A stretch of 26,222 nucleotides of DNA from a virus: positions 1 to 26,222 of the IMG/VR virus record IMGVR_UViG_3300027608_000131. One strand, given 5' to 3'. Within the stretch, counting starts at the first letter, position 1, and every line of letters begins with the position of its first letter. The notes under the pieces were generated by a model. That model had not been told where the DNA came from. It saw nothing but the letters and a program-made list of their open reading frames with translations, and ran no database searches. The position numbers and the translations under genes were made by a program. Shown here in pieces: positions 12,601-20,321 of this stretch.

Positions 12601-13188
12601 ATGGAAGAAATATTTAATAAACTTATAGAAAAAGAATTAACACCTAATAGTTTCTATGTTTTATATTGTATATATAATAATGTAAAACCAAATAAATATG
12701 TTAATAGTAGTTTAGAGGTAACAAAATTAAAACAAGAAGGTTGGTTGGAAGAAAATTTGCAATTAACAAGTAAAAGTATTATATTTACAGTTGAAATAGA
12801 TGGTTATTTTAAAAAAGCCAAAAAGAAAACAACTAAAGATTTACTGGGTGACAACTTTACTAACAACATAAAAACTTATGTTGAGATATTTCCTAATAGA
12901 AAATTATCTAGTGGAAAATATGCAAGAGTAAATCCTAAAAACCTAGAAAATTCTTTTAGATGGTTCTTTGAAAACTATGAATATGATTGGGATATGATTT
13001 TTAAAGCAACAAAAAAATATATATATGATTACAGCTTAAAGAACTATGAATACATGAGAACTTCTCAGTATTTCATAAGGAAACAAAATATTGATAAAAC
13101 ATGTGATTCTGAGTTAGCTGATTACTGTAATATGATTGATAATGTATTAGATGATGAAGTAGTATTTATTAAAGAGAGAAGGTTATGA
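12601..13188 (+). CDS. Putative replication/helicase-loader-like protein, 195 aa
   Basis: The start is ATG 12601; a TTG at 12592 would overlap the UDG gene. The N-terminal 70 residues look winged-helix-like (NSFYVLYCIYNNVK.., then LKQEGWLEE). The C-terminal part (about 115-180) has SFRWFFENYEYDWDMIFKAT, YEYMRTSQYFIRKQ and SELADYC, a helical pattern common in replication proteins of phages next to DnaB. It sits between UDG and the DnaB helicase, so helicase loading or origin recognition is a reasonable inference, not proven. Confidence 0.65.
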   Translation: MEEIFNKLIEKELTPNSFYVLYCIYNNVKPNKYVNSSLEVTKLKQEGWLEENLQLTSKSIIFTVEIDGYFKKAKKKTTKDLLGDNFTNNIKTYVEIFPNRKLSSGKYARVNPKNLENSFRWFFENYEYDWDMIFKATKKYIYDYSLKNYEYMRTSQYFIRKQNIDKTCDSELADYCNMIDNVLDDEVVFIKERRL

Positions 13189-13373
13189 ATTGGAAGTCAA
13201 GGGGGGTTTTACTACTCATTGCAGTTTTTAGTAGTTTGTTTGCATATGTGGTTATCCACAAATTTATATTCCCAATATCAGTTTGGGAATACTTAGTAAT
13301 TGAAGGTATGATCACCATACTTCATTTCCTATATAATATTTCAAAAGAAAAAACAATAGACATTTTTAATTAA
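13185..13373 (+). CDS. Small membrane protein, 62 aa
   Basis: It overlaps the preceding gene by ATGA. Two hydrophobic spans are predicted (about residues 8-25 and 33-50), with a basic N-terminus (MNWKSRG) and a lysine-containing tail. It is odd inside a replication operon. It might tether the replication complex to the membrane, but there is no direct evidence. No family is recognised. Confidence 0.6.
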   Translation: MNWKSRGVLLLIAVFSSLFAYVVIHKFIFPISVWEYLVIEGMITILHFLYNISKEKTIDIFN

Positions 13374-13378
13374 TTGTT

Positions 13379-14395
13379 ATGGAAAATCTGTATAATGGAG
13401 CTAGGGCATATAAGCCTGTTAGTGAAAGAGACTCTTTAAGAAAAGCTATTCTAAAAATCAAAGCTAGAAGACAAGGAGATTTAAAATCCTTAAAAACTTC
13501 TTGGACTAGATTTAATGATGCTTTTTGTGATGGTCTTGAATGGAAAACTATTACTGTAGTTGGAGCTAGACCAGGAGTTGGTAAAACTTTATTTATGGAG
13601 CAATTGGTTAATGATGTTATAACAGAAAACACAGACCAAACCTTCAGAGTATTAAAGTTTCAATTTGAAATGGTTGATGAAACCAATGGTATTAGAAAAC
13701 TATCTATGAATACAGGATCTGATTACAATACTTTAATGAGTAAAGGAAAATTAGTTGACAAAACTATTTTTCAAAAATGTGTAGAAGTATATGAAAAAAC
13801 AGAACATACAGATGTGATTGATGTAATATATGATCCCTGTACTGTAGATGAAATGTGTGCAACTATACATGCTTATATGGAACAACACAAAGTTCAAAAA
13901 GGTGTTGATCAAAATGATAATCCAACATATGATTACCTAAATACTTTAATTACTATAGATCACTCATCTTTATTTAGAGTTGCAAAACAAGAAAAAGATA
14001 AGTTTGAAATGCTTTATGCATTAGGAGAAGCTCTTACAAAGATGAAAAAGAAATATCCTATAGCTTTTATAGTTCTAAGTCAGCTCAATAGAAATATTGA
14101 TCATCCTGACAGAGCTAAAGATGGCCAGTATGGTAATTATGTTTTAGATTCTGATTTATTTGGTGCTGATGCTTTACTTCAACATGCAGATGTTGTAATA
14201 GGTATTAACAAACCATTTTCAAGAAAAATAAGATTTTATGGTCCTGAAAGATATATAGTAAATGATGAAGAGCTTTTAGCTTTTCACTTTCTTAAATCTA
14301 GAAATGGCTTAACAGGTTTATTCTTTTGTAAGCTTGATAGAACTACCATAAGAATAGTGGAGATAGATTTTCCACCACAAAGCATAAACAATTAA
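13379..14395 (+). CDS. dnaB: DnaB-like replicative helicase (SF4)
   Basis: The 338-aa protein has the RecA-fold motor of DnaB: FNDAFCDGLEWKTITVVG, then Walker A GARPGVGKT (62-70), Walker B ending LITIDH (Asp194), and FIVLSQLNRN, the DnaB H3 glutamine/arginine segment. Near the C-terminus are the arginine-rich KSRNGLTG and a phosphate-contact region. The DnaB N-terminal domain is missing; only about 45 residues precede the motor. It would form a hexamer and unwind DNA at the fork with the primase at 16474. Spacing to the next gene is nine bases. Confidence 0.9.
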   Translation: MENLYNGARAYKPVSERDSLRKAILKIKARRQGDLKSLKTSWTRFNDAFCDGLEWKTITVVGARPGVGKTLFMEQLVNDVITENTDQTFRVLKFQFEMVDETNGIRKLSMNTGSDYNTLMSKGKLVDKTIFQKCVEVYEKTEHTDVIDVIYDPCTVDEMCATIHAYMEQHKVQKGVDQNDNPTYDYLNTLITIDHSSLFRVAKQEKDKFEMLYALGEALTKMKKKYPIAFIVLSQLNRNIDHPDRAKDGQYGNYVLDSDLFGADALLQHADVVIGINKPFSRKIRFYGPERYIVNDEELLAFHFLKSRNGLTGLFFCKLDRTTIRIVEIDFPPQSINN

Positions 14396-14404
14396 TATAA
14401 ATAT

Positions 14405-14998
14405 ATGAACAGAAAAGAAAAAGAAAATGAATTTTATGCTTTCCATATGGAAAGGTTTAAACAACTAAAACTAGCAGATCCAGCATTTGTTATTAAAACA
14501 GCTTTCTTTCAAAAAGGAAAATTTGGTAAACAAGTACAACTTTTTGAAGGAGAATTAAATAAAGGTGTAGACATCTTTATTGAAATGATTGATATTGTAA
14601 GAGATAATGATAATAAGGAAATAGATATGGTTCCTGCTAATGCAGATAGACAACTATTTAAATATACTTATAATCCTTATTTTGCAGAAGAATATGAAAC
14701 TAAAGAAGGATTAGGTAAATCAGGAACAGGTTATGTTGCTTATATTATTCCAGCATCAGAATTAGTTGCAATTTTAAAAGATGGTTCTCAAATTACCTAT
14801 AATTTATGGGAAAAGAGAAAACTTGATGCAGAAATTACTGCAGAATTAGCACCTAAAGAACAAAATACCTTATCTATATTTCCTGATTTTGAAGATGTAT
14901 TCTTAAAGAAAGAAACTGAATTAACTTCAGAAACAGCTTCAGACATTCTTTTAAGAATAGCTGCAGATTTTCAAAAACTAGCACAAATACTTAAATAA
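14405..14998 (+). CDS. Conserved hypothetical protein of the replication block, 197 aa
   Basis: It lies nine bases after dnaB and one base before the Sak4-like gene, so it is clearly in their operon. The N-terminal half is beta-rich (FVIKTAFFQKGKFGKQVQLFEGELNKGVDIF), with ADRQLFKYTYNPYFAEEYE in the middle and YVAYIIPASELVAIL later. The C-terminus is helical. I recognise no family. The context suggests a replication accessory factor common to crAss-like phages. Confidence 0.7.
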   Translation: MNRKEKENEFYAFHMERFKQLKLADPAFVIKTAFFQKGKFGKQVQLFEGELNKGVDIFIEMIDIVRDNDNKEIDMVPANADRQLFKYTYNPYFAEEYETKEGLGKSGTGYVAYIIPASELVAILKDGSQITYNLWEKRKLDAEITAELAPKEQNTLSIFPDFEDVFLKKETELTSETASDILLRIAADFQKLAQILK

Positions 14999-14999
14999 G

Positions 15000-15722
15000 A
15001 TGGCTATAGTACTTCCAACAAAAAAGATCAAGGCTGATAGAGTTAATCCTAAAAGATTAATTATCTATTCAAAACCTAAAACTGGTAAAACTTCAGCATT
15101 TGCAGGACTAGAAAATAATCTTATTTTAGATTTAGAAAATGGTGCTGATTATGTAGATGCTTTAAAAGTAAAAATTAGTTCTTTACAAGAATTACTAGAT
15201 GCAGGTAAAGCTATCAAAGAAGCAGGTAAACCTTATACTTATGTTACTATAGATACAGTAACTGCATTAGAAGATATGGTTATGCCTTTGGCTATTAAGC
15301 TATACAAACAAACATCTATGGGTAAAAACTATGATGGAGATAATGTATTGTCTTTACCAAATGGTGCCGGATATTTATATTTAAGGCAAGCTTTCTTTCA
15401 GGTTTTAGATTTTATTGATACTTTAGCACCCCATATTATTTTATCAGGTCATATTAAAGACAAACAGGTAGATGATAAGGGTGAAATGGTAATGGCTGCT
15501 AATATAGATTTAACAGGTAAAATAAAGTCTTTGATTTGTGCAAATGCTGATGCAATAGGTTATATGTTTAGAAAAGGTAATCAAACTATTCTAAGTTTTA
15601 AGACTATTGGAGAAGTGACTTGTGGAGCAAGACCTGAACACTTAAGAAATGAAGAGATAGTAATTTCTGAAATGAATGATAAAGGTGAATTAATAATTCA
15701 TTGGGATAAAGTATATAAATAA
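15000..15722 (+). CDS. Sak4-like RecA-fold ATPase (single-strand annealing/recombination)
   Basis: The protein is a compact RecA-type NTPase (240 aa): Walker A KPKTGKT (25-31) after a short strand, LILDLENGADY, and Walker B YVTIDTVTALED with Asp85, followed by GAGYLYLRQAFFQV and ILSGHIKDKQ. It matches the AAA_24/phage nucleotide-binding (Sak4) family. Such proteins anneal or exchange ssDNA together with the phage SSB, which is the very next gene. A frequent alternative label is 'phage ATP-binding protein'. Confidence 0.82.
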   Translation: MAIVLPTKKIKADRVNPKRLIIYSKPKTGKTSAFAGLENNLILDLENGADYVDALKVKISSLQELLDAGKAIKEAGKPYTYVTIDTVTALEDMVMPLAIKLYKQTSMGKNYDGDNVLSLPNGAGYLYLRQAFFQVLDFIDTLAPHIILSGHIKDKQVDDKGEMVMAANIDLTGKIKSLICANADAIGYMFRKGNQTILSFKTIGEVTCGARPEHLRNEEIVISEMNDKGELIIHWDKVYK

Positions 15723-15745
15723 TAATAATTAAAAACAAAAACAAA

Positions 15746-16423
15746 ATGGGATTAAGTACAACAGATTTAGGAACTGGAACAGGTTCAGGGATGCCAAAAA
15801 CAATTGGCCCAGGAAATCACACATTAACTATTAACAGTATGCATTTGGAAGACTTTCAATTTATTGATGGTGCAAAGCATTTAATACTAAATGTAGAAAC
15901 AGAACCTATTGAAGGTTTTGAAGGATTTATGATTGATAAAGATGATGAAAGTAAAGGTCATCACAAAGGTCAAATTGGTAGAGTTAAGGCTAGCCAATAT
16001 GCTTTTGCAGATGGAGAAACTAAATCAGGTATTAAAATTCAAAGAGATAGATCTATTATGATTTTCTTAAGTAACATGTCTAAAAATTTAGAATTTTATG
16101 AATGGTTTGTAGAACAAGATAATAAGTTTAATACTATTGAAGATTTTGTAAAAAACTTTAATGATAAGGCTCCTTATAAAGGTATACCAATAGAATTCTG
16201 TATTGCAGGTAAAGAGTATATAAATAAGTCTGGTTATATAAATTATGATATGTGGTTACCAAAAGCAGAAAATAAAACATATGCTTATGGAGAAAATGTT
16301 ATGGTTTATAATGAAGCAAAACATCTTAAAAAGGTAGAAGTTAAGGAAGTAAAAAACTTTGGTGATGATGAAGATGATTTCACAACTCCAAGTAAAGGTT
16401 CTTCTGATTTTAGTTTAGATTAA
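15746..16423 (+). CDS. Single-stranded DNA-binding protein-like (OB-fold), 225 aa
   Basis: The body (about 20-190) is beta-rich (PGNHTLTINSMHLEDF, LILNVETEPIEGFEGF, IGRVKASQYAFADG, IKIQRDRSIMIFLSNMS), consistent with an OB-fold, and the C-terminus is acidic and flexible (FGDDEDDFTTPSKGSSDFSLD), the usual SSB layout. It directly follows the Sak4-like ATPase, a pairing well known for phage SSBs. The final residues lack the canonical Pro-Phe tip. A terminator follows at once. The assignment is by architecture and context, not by a sharp motif. Confidence 0.75.
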   Translation: MGLSTTDLGTGTGSGMPKTIGPGNHTLTINSMHLEDFQFIDGAKHLILNVETEPIEGFEGFMIDKDDESKGHHKGQIGRVKASQYAFADGETKSGIKIQRDRSIMIFLSNMSKNLEFYEWFVEQDNKFNTIEDFVKNFNDKAPYKGIPIEFCIAGKEYINKSGYINYDMWLPKAENKTYAYGENVMVYNEAKHLKKVEVKEVKNFGDDEDDFTTPSKGSSDFSLD

Positions 16424-16432
16424 CATTTCTTG

Positions 16433-16466
16433 TATAAGGGAGTTATTCTGACTCCCTTATATTTTT
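16433..16466 (+). terminator. Strong Rho-independent terminator after the SSB gene
   Basis: TATAAGGGAGT (16433-16443) pairs perfectly over 11 bp with ACTCCCTTATA (16451-16461) around a 7-base loop, followed by five T residues. It begins nine bases after the SSB stop and splits the replication block in two; the primase ATG is only seven bases further on. Confidence 0.9.
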
Positions 16467-16473
16467 AAATTAA

Positions 16474-17463
16474 ATGATTATGATTTCAACAAAGAATTTA
16501 ATTTATGATTTGGCAGATGTGCCAAGAGAATGGATATTTGAACACTATCTTAATTTAACAGAGAAACTTACAGGTCAAGACCTTAAAATAAAATCTGTGT
16601 TTAATTTACGTGAGAAAACTCCTTCTATGTGTATCTACATGGATAAAAATAATATCTATAAGTTTAAAGACTTTTCTTCCGGTAATGGAGGTGATACCTT
16701 AAGTCTTGTGCAAAATCTTTTTAATCTATCTACTAGGGGACATGCATATTTTAAGATAATAGAAGATTATAACCAATATGTTTTAAACAATGGTTTTAAT
16801 CCTATAAAATCTTATAAGCAACAAAGCAGATATAAAGTTACTGATTTTGAAATTAGACACTGGAACACTCTTGACCAAAAATATTGGATGGGATATAAGA
16901 TTGGTTCTAAATTATTAGAGAAATATAATGTTAGTCCATTAGAATATTATATTATGCAAAAGACAGATGATAATGAAGTTTTGTCTAGTATAACTATCAA
17001 AGGTAATTATATCTATGGTTACTTTAAAGAAGATGGTTCTCTTTATAAAATATATCAACCTAAAGTAAAGGACAGTAAGTTCATTAAAGTAAGAGATTAC
17101 ATTCAAGGTTCTGAACAGCTTACATATGATAAACCATTTCTTGTTATTACGTCATCTCTTAAAGATTTGATGGCTTATAATAAGTTAAAGTTTATTAATT
17201 CTGAAGCTATTGCACCAGACAGTGAGAATACTATGATTCCGGAAAATATTATGAATAGTTTATCTACTAAGTATCAAGATGTTTGTCTACTATTTGATAA
17301 TGATGAACCAGGAATTAAGTCAGCTGAAAGATATAAATCTAAATATGGTTTTAATTATGTAGTTTTAAACATGGAAAAGGATTTATCTGATTCTATTAAA
17401 GTTCATGGAATTGAAACTGTAAGAAAAGAATTACTACCTTTATTAAGAAATGTACTATTATGA
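16474..17463 (+). CDS. dnaG: DnaG-type DNA primase
   Basis: The 329-aa protein has a DnaG-like N-terminal domain (EKTPSMCIY, then YKFKDFSSGNGGDTLSLV) without the zinc-binding cysteines of CHC2. A middle RNA-polymerase domain (GYFKEDGSLYKIYQPK) follows. The Toprim core has VITSSLKD (224-231) and FDNDEPG (274-280) with its Asp-x-Asp metal site, then KDLSDSI. The usual Toprim glutamate in the first motif is replaced by Ser. No DnaB-interaction domain is visible. It would make RNA primers for PolB. It overlaps the GIY-YIG gene by ATGA. Confidence 0.87.
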   Translation: MIMISTKNLIYDLADVPREWIFEHYLNLTEKLTGQDLKIKSVFNLREKTPSMCIYMDKNNIYKFKDFSSGNGGDTLSLVQNLFNLSTRGHAYFKIIEDYNQYVLNNGFNPIKSYKQQSRYKVTDFEIRHWNTLDQKYWMGYKIGSKLLEKYNVSPLEYYIMQKTDDNEVLSSITIKGNYIYGYFKEDGSLYKIYQPKVKDSKFIKVRDYIQGSEQLTYDKPFLVITSSLKDLMAYNKLKFINSEAIAPDSENTMIPENIMNSLSTKYQDVCLLFDNDEPGIKSAERYKSKYGFNYVVLNMEKDLSDSIKVHGIETVRKELLPLLRNVLL

Positions 17464-17894
17464 GTTGGCTATATCATGGAGAAAAGTTTAATAATTCAAT
17501 GATACCTGAAAATGCAGAAGGGTTTGTATATGAAATGCAAGCTACTATTGATGGTAAACTTGTTAAGTATATTGGAAAGAAAAACTTTTACTCTACTGTA
17601 AAGAAAAGATTTGGTAAAAGAGCTTTAGCTCAAGTAACTGATAAAAGAACCAAAAAATATACTGTTGTCAAGAAAGAAAGCTATGAAAACTACTATAGCA
17701 GTAATAAAACTTTACAAGAAGCTCACAAAGCTGGAATTGAAATAAGAAGATATATGGTCCGCATATGCTTCTCTAAAACAGAACTTACTTATTTTGAAGT
17801 TAAGTTTCAGTTTACCAGAGAAGTATTAGAAAGGGATGATTTCTTAAATGGTAATATCTTGGGCCGTTTCTATGGTCCATTTAAAAAACAATAA
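17460..17894 (+). CDS. SegE-like GIY-YIG endonuclease
   Basis: The 144-aa protein carries GFVYEMQ (the GIY position) and YIGKKNF (the YIG position), then SYENYYSSNKTLQEA, an RRYMVRICFSK strand, the catalytic Glu in LTYFEVKFQF, and NGNILGRFYG near the end. This matches the phage SegE family. Free-standing members cut DNA and may promote homing; some are repair-type nucleases. It overlaps the primase gene by ATGA. A compact length and lack of a separate DNA-binding domain are usual for the family. Confidence 0.82.
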   Translation: MSWLYHGEKFNNSMIPENAEGFVYEMQATIDGKLVKYIGKKNFYSTVKKRFGKRALAQVTDKRTKKYTVVKKESYENYYSSNKTLQEAHKAGIEIRRYMVRICFSKTELTYFEVKFQFTREVLERDDFLNGNILGRFYGPFKKQ

Positions 17895-17896
17895 TT

Positions 17897-18301
17897 ATGA
17901 CAGAAAATGATATGACAGGCCTTCTATTACAGTTGGCTGACCTTGGTGTGACCGGAATTAAAATACTTTACTCAGGTGGAGGAGATTCAGGTGCAATTGA
18001 TGAAATTATATATACAACAGAAGAAGTAACAAGTCTTCAAGACTTAGATGATTTAGATCCTTATAGTGAAAATGTTCTTAATTTAAGAGATCTTAGCACA
18101 TCTTTCTATTCAGATATAGAAGACTTTGCTACTTCAAAACTCTTGGATGAAATAGAAGATTGGTGGAATAATGAAGGTGGTTATGGAACAGTACTTATTA
18201 GTATTCCTTCTGGTAACTATACAATTAATAATAATATTTATATTAGTAATACTGAAGAGTATACCCATAATGGTAATTTAATTAATCAAAGCTTAAACTA
18301 A
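17897..18301 (+). CDS. Conserved hypothetical protein, 134 aa (GGGDSG motif)
   Basis: The N-terminal region has LLLQLADLGVTGIKILYSGGGDSGAIDEI, a distinctive signature of a phage and plasmid protein family without known function (I think DUF6878). Near the end come DWWNNEGGYGTVLISI and TEEYTHNG, also typical of the family. The protein is acidic and soluble. It is directly joined (TAATG overlap) to a DUF6915-like gene, and the two families are likely functional partners. Confidence 0.72.
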   Translation: MTENDMTGLLLQLADLGVTGIKILYSGGGDSGAIDEIIYTTEEVTSLQDLDDLDPYSENVLNLRDLSTSFYSDIEDFATSKLLDEIEDWWNNEGGYGTVLISIPSGNYTINNNIYISNTEEYTHNGNLINQSLN

Positions 18302-18642
18302 TGGCACATCCAATGCAACATTGCAAATCATCAGTTAAAAAATGGGGTGGTCAGTTATCTGATTACCAACCTATTCATGATTGGTTTGATGAAACCAAAG
18401 CTTGGATAGGACACAGTAAGCATAGAATGTTTAGACACCATAGTGAAGGTATATTTGAATGTGAAAAAGTATTTGGTAACTCATTTATAAATTCAGATGG
18501 TAAAACAGTATATACAAGATATGTTGGAGAACAACATGTAAAGGAAGACTGCAATGGATATATTCCAAGTGCAAAAGAATGGGTGGATAATATAAATAAA
18601 CCTACAGAGTGGATGATAAAAACCTTAAAAATTGAAGACTAA
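18301..18642 (+). CDS. DUF6915-like conserved protein, 113 aa
   Basis: MAHPMQHCKSSVKKWGG at the start, then YQPIHDWFDETKAWIGHSKHRMFRHHSEGIFECEKVFG, GKTVYTRYVGEQHVKEDC and IPSAKEWVDNI are the full signature of the DUF6915 family: many His residues and a 'GEQHV.ED' segment that could bind a metal. Members occur in phages, plasmids and genomic islands; no function is established. It starts one base after, and sharing a base with, the upstream stop (TAATG) and ends in the same way against a 31-codon gene. Confidence 0.82.
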   Translation: MAHPMQHCKSSVKKWGGQLSDYQPIHDWFDETKAWIGHSKHRMFRHHSEGIFECEKVFGNSFINSDGKTVYTRYVGEQHVKEDCNGYIPSAKEWVDNINKPTEWMIKTLKIED

Positions 18643-18737
18643 TGGAAAAACAACTATTTGTTATTGATGGCTATAGAATATGGGCCAAAACATATGAAGA
18701 TGCATATGCAAATTATTTAGTAATATCAAAATTATGA
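18642..18737 (+). CDS. Tiny protein, 31 aa
   Basis: The frame starts in a TAATG overlap with the DUF6915-like gene and ends in an ATGA overlap with the next. The product reads MEKQLFVIDGYRIWAKTYED followed by AYANYLVISKL, an acid/aromatic pattern ('YRIWAKTYEDAY') seen in many short phage proteins. It is likely a real coupled gene because both ends are fitted exactly to its neighbours, leaving no spare base. Confidence 0.55.
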   Translation: MEKQLFVIDGYRIWAKTYEDAYANYLVISKL

Positions 18738-19132
18738 ATTTTAACAAAGAAGAAACAAGGAATATATTAAACATGTTACTCTCTAAAGATAAAGAAAATT
18801 CTATAATAGCTTTATCATGTCTTAATAACTTTAGTAAGAAAGAACATTTGGGTGAGCTATTGGTATTATATCAATTTGGTAGAACACCAGCAGAAGTATG
18901 GAAAGAAAATTGTAAAAAAGGTTTTAAATATATAAAAAATGTTTTACCTTTTAAAAGTTCAGACTATAGACTACCTTCCTCTAAAGTATTTAATGAGTTA
19001 GTAAACAATAAATGTAGTAAAGAATCAGTAGAACTATATCTAGAGTTATTTACTAATGATTTTTCTAATCATTTGTATGGAATGGGATATCCAACAGATA
19101 AACTTGATATACAAATTAAAATAAAAGAATAA
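18734..19132 (+). CDS. Hypothetical protein, 132 aa
   Basis: It is helical and leucine-rich, with NKEETRNILNMLLSKDKENSIIALSCLNNF, then LGELLVLYQFGRTPAEVWKENCKKGF and a C-terminal YGMGYPTDKLDIQIKIKE. The first part looks like an armadillo/HEAT-like helical repeat. It is coupled upstream by ATGA and shares its last base with the VWA metallopeptidase start, so it may be a partner of the MoxR/VWA pair. No family is recognised. Confidence 0.65.
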   Translation: MNFNKEETRNILNMLLSKDKENSIIALSCLNNFSKKEHLGELLVLYQFGRTPAEVWKENCKKGFKYIKNVLPFKSSDYRLPSSKVFNELVNNKCSKESVELYLELFTNDFSNHLYGMGYPTDKLDIQIKIKE

Positions 19133-20310
19133 TGGACAAAGCACTTAGTCTTAGTAAGATAGCAAAAGAATTAATGTTAATAGAGCCCTATTATGGGTTC
19201 TTTTTAATTATGTTGAACAAAACATGGAGAAAAGATTTACCCACAGCAGGAGTAAGTAAGAATGGTATTAATTACCAGTTAGCAATAAATGAAGAGTTTT
19301 GGACAAGTCTAAGTGAAGAACATCAACTTGGATTGTTAAAACATGAATTGTTGCATATAGCTTTTGGTCACCTAACAAGTTTTGGTTCATTTAGTGATAA
19401 AAAACTAGCTAATGTGGCTATGGATATGGAAATCAATCAATATATTGATACTGATTGGTTACCTAAAGGTGGTATCATGATAGAAGATTATGAAGATCTT
19501 GATCTTGATGAAAAAGCAGGTTGTAGATACTATTATAAGAAACTACAAGAGCTTAAACAAGAAAAGGATAAGAATGGTACTTGTGGTAATGAACCTATGG
19601 ATAAGTTACTAGATGATATAGAAAATGGGAATGTCCCTGATCATGGTACCTGGGAAGAGTTTGATGATCTTAGTGAAGCTGAGAAAAAGCTAATTGATAA
19701 ACAAATACAAAAAGTTCTATCAGATGCTAAAGAACAGACCATTAAGAAGAGAGGAAGAATCCCGGGAGAAATAGAAGGAGTAATTACTATTGAAGAAATA
19801 GTTGCACCTAAATTTGATTGGAGAGGATATATGAGAAGGTTTACTGGAATTAGTACAAAAGTATTTACTAAAAAGATAAGAAGAAAGGAGAATAGAAAGT
19901 TTCCTGAAAATCCTGGTCTTAAACTTAAGATGAAACAACATATGTTGTTAGGTGTAGATACTTCAGGTTCTGTAAGTGATTCTGAACTACAAGAGTTTAT
20001 GAGTGAAATAAATCATATTTATAAAGCAGGAGTAGATGTTACTATAATTCAATGTGATACTTCTATTAGATCTATTGAATCTTACAATGGTAAATTTGAA
20101 TTAAATGTATTAGGAAGAGGAGGAACAGAATTTGATCCTGTCTTAGAATATTATAATGAAAACCAAAAGAAATATACTAGTCTAGTATATTTTACTGATG
20201 GAGAGTGCTATACACGTGTAAAACCAAAAGGACATGTTCTTTGGGTTTTGTCAGAAAGATCAGAAATGAATGATGAGTTACCAGGAAAGGTAATTAAGTT
20301 AGAACTATAA
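19132..20310 (+). CDS. VWA domain-containing metallopeptidase-like protein
   Basis: The N-terminal part holds a zinc protease motif HELLH (71-75) with His80 nearby. The C-terminal part is a von Willebrand factor A domain with the MIDAS signature GVDTSGSVSD (Asp276, Ser278, Ser280) and a later RGGTEFDP. A basic linker (KKIRRKENRKF) joins them. This architecture is the predicted-metallopeptidase VWA family (DUF2201/COG3864). Together with the MoxR ATPase 12 bases downstream it should form a chaperone-like pair that remodels a protein target. Such pairs occur in crAss-like phages; the target is unknown. Confidence 0.87.
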   Translation: MDKALSLSKIAKELMLIEPYYGFFLIMLNKTWRKDLPTAGVSKNGINYQLAINEEFWTSLSEEHQLGLLKHELLHIAFGHLTSFGSFSDKKLANVAMDMEINQYIDTDWLPKGGIMIEDYEDLDLDEKAGCRYYYKKLQELKQEKDKNGTCGNEPMDKLLDDIENGNVPDHGTWEEFDDLSEAEKKLIDKQIQKVLSDAKEQTIKKRGRIPGEIEGVITIEEIVAPKFDWRGYMRRFTGISTKVFTKKIRRKENRKFPENPGLKLKMKQHMLLGVDTSGSVSDSELQEFMSEINHIYKAGVDVTIIQCDTSIRSIESYNGKFELNVLGRGGTEFDPVLEYYNENQKKYTSLVYFTDGECYTRVKPKGHVLWVLSERSEMNDELPGKVIKLEL

Positions 20311-20321
20311 AAATAAAAAGT

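Noticed and set aside
13366-13632. Minus-strand open frame
   Set aside because: It is antisense to the DnaB Walker A region.
19720-19941. Minus-strand open frame
   Set aside because: It is antisense to the VWA metallopeptidase linker; Ser/Phe-rich composition is typical of a shadow frame.
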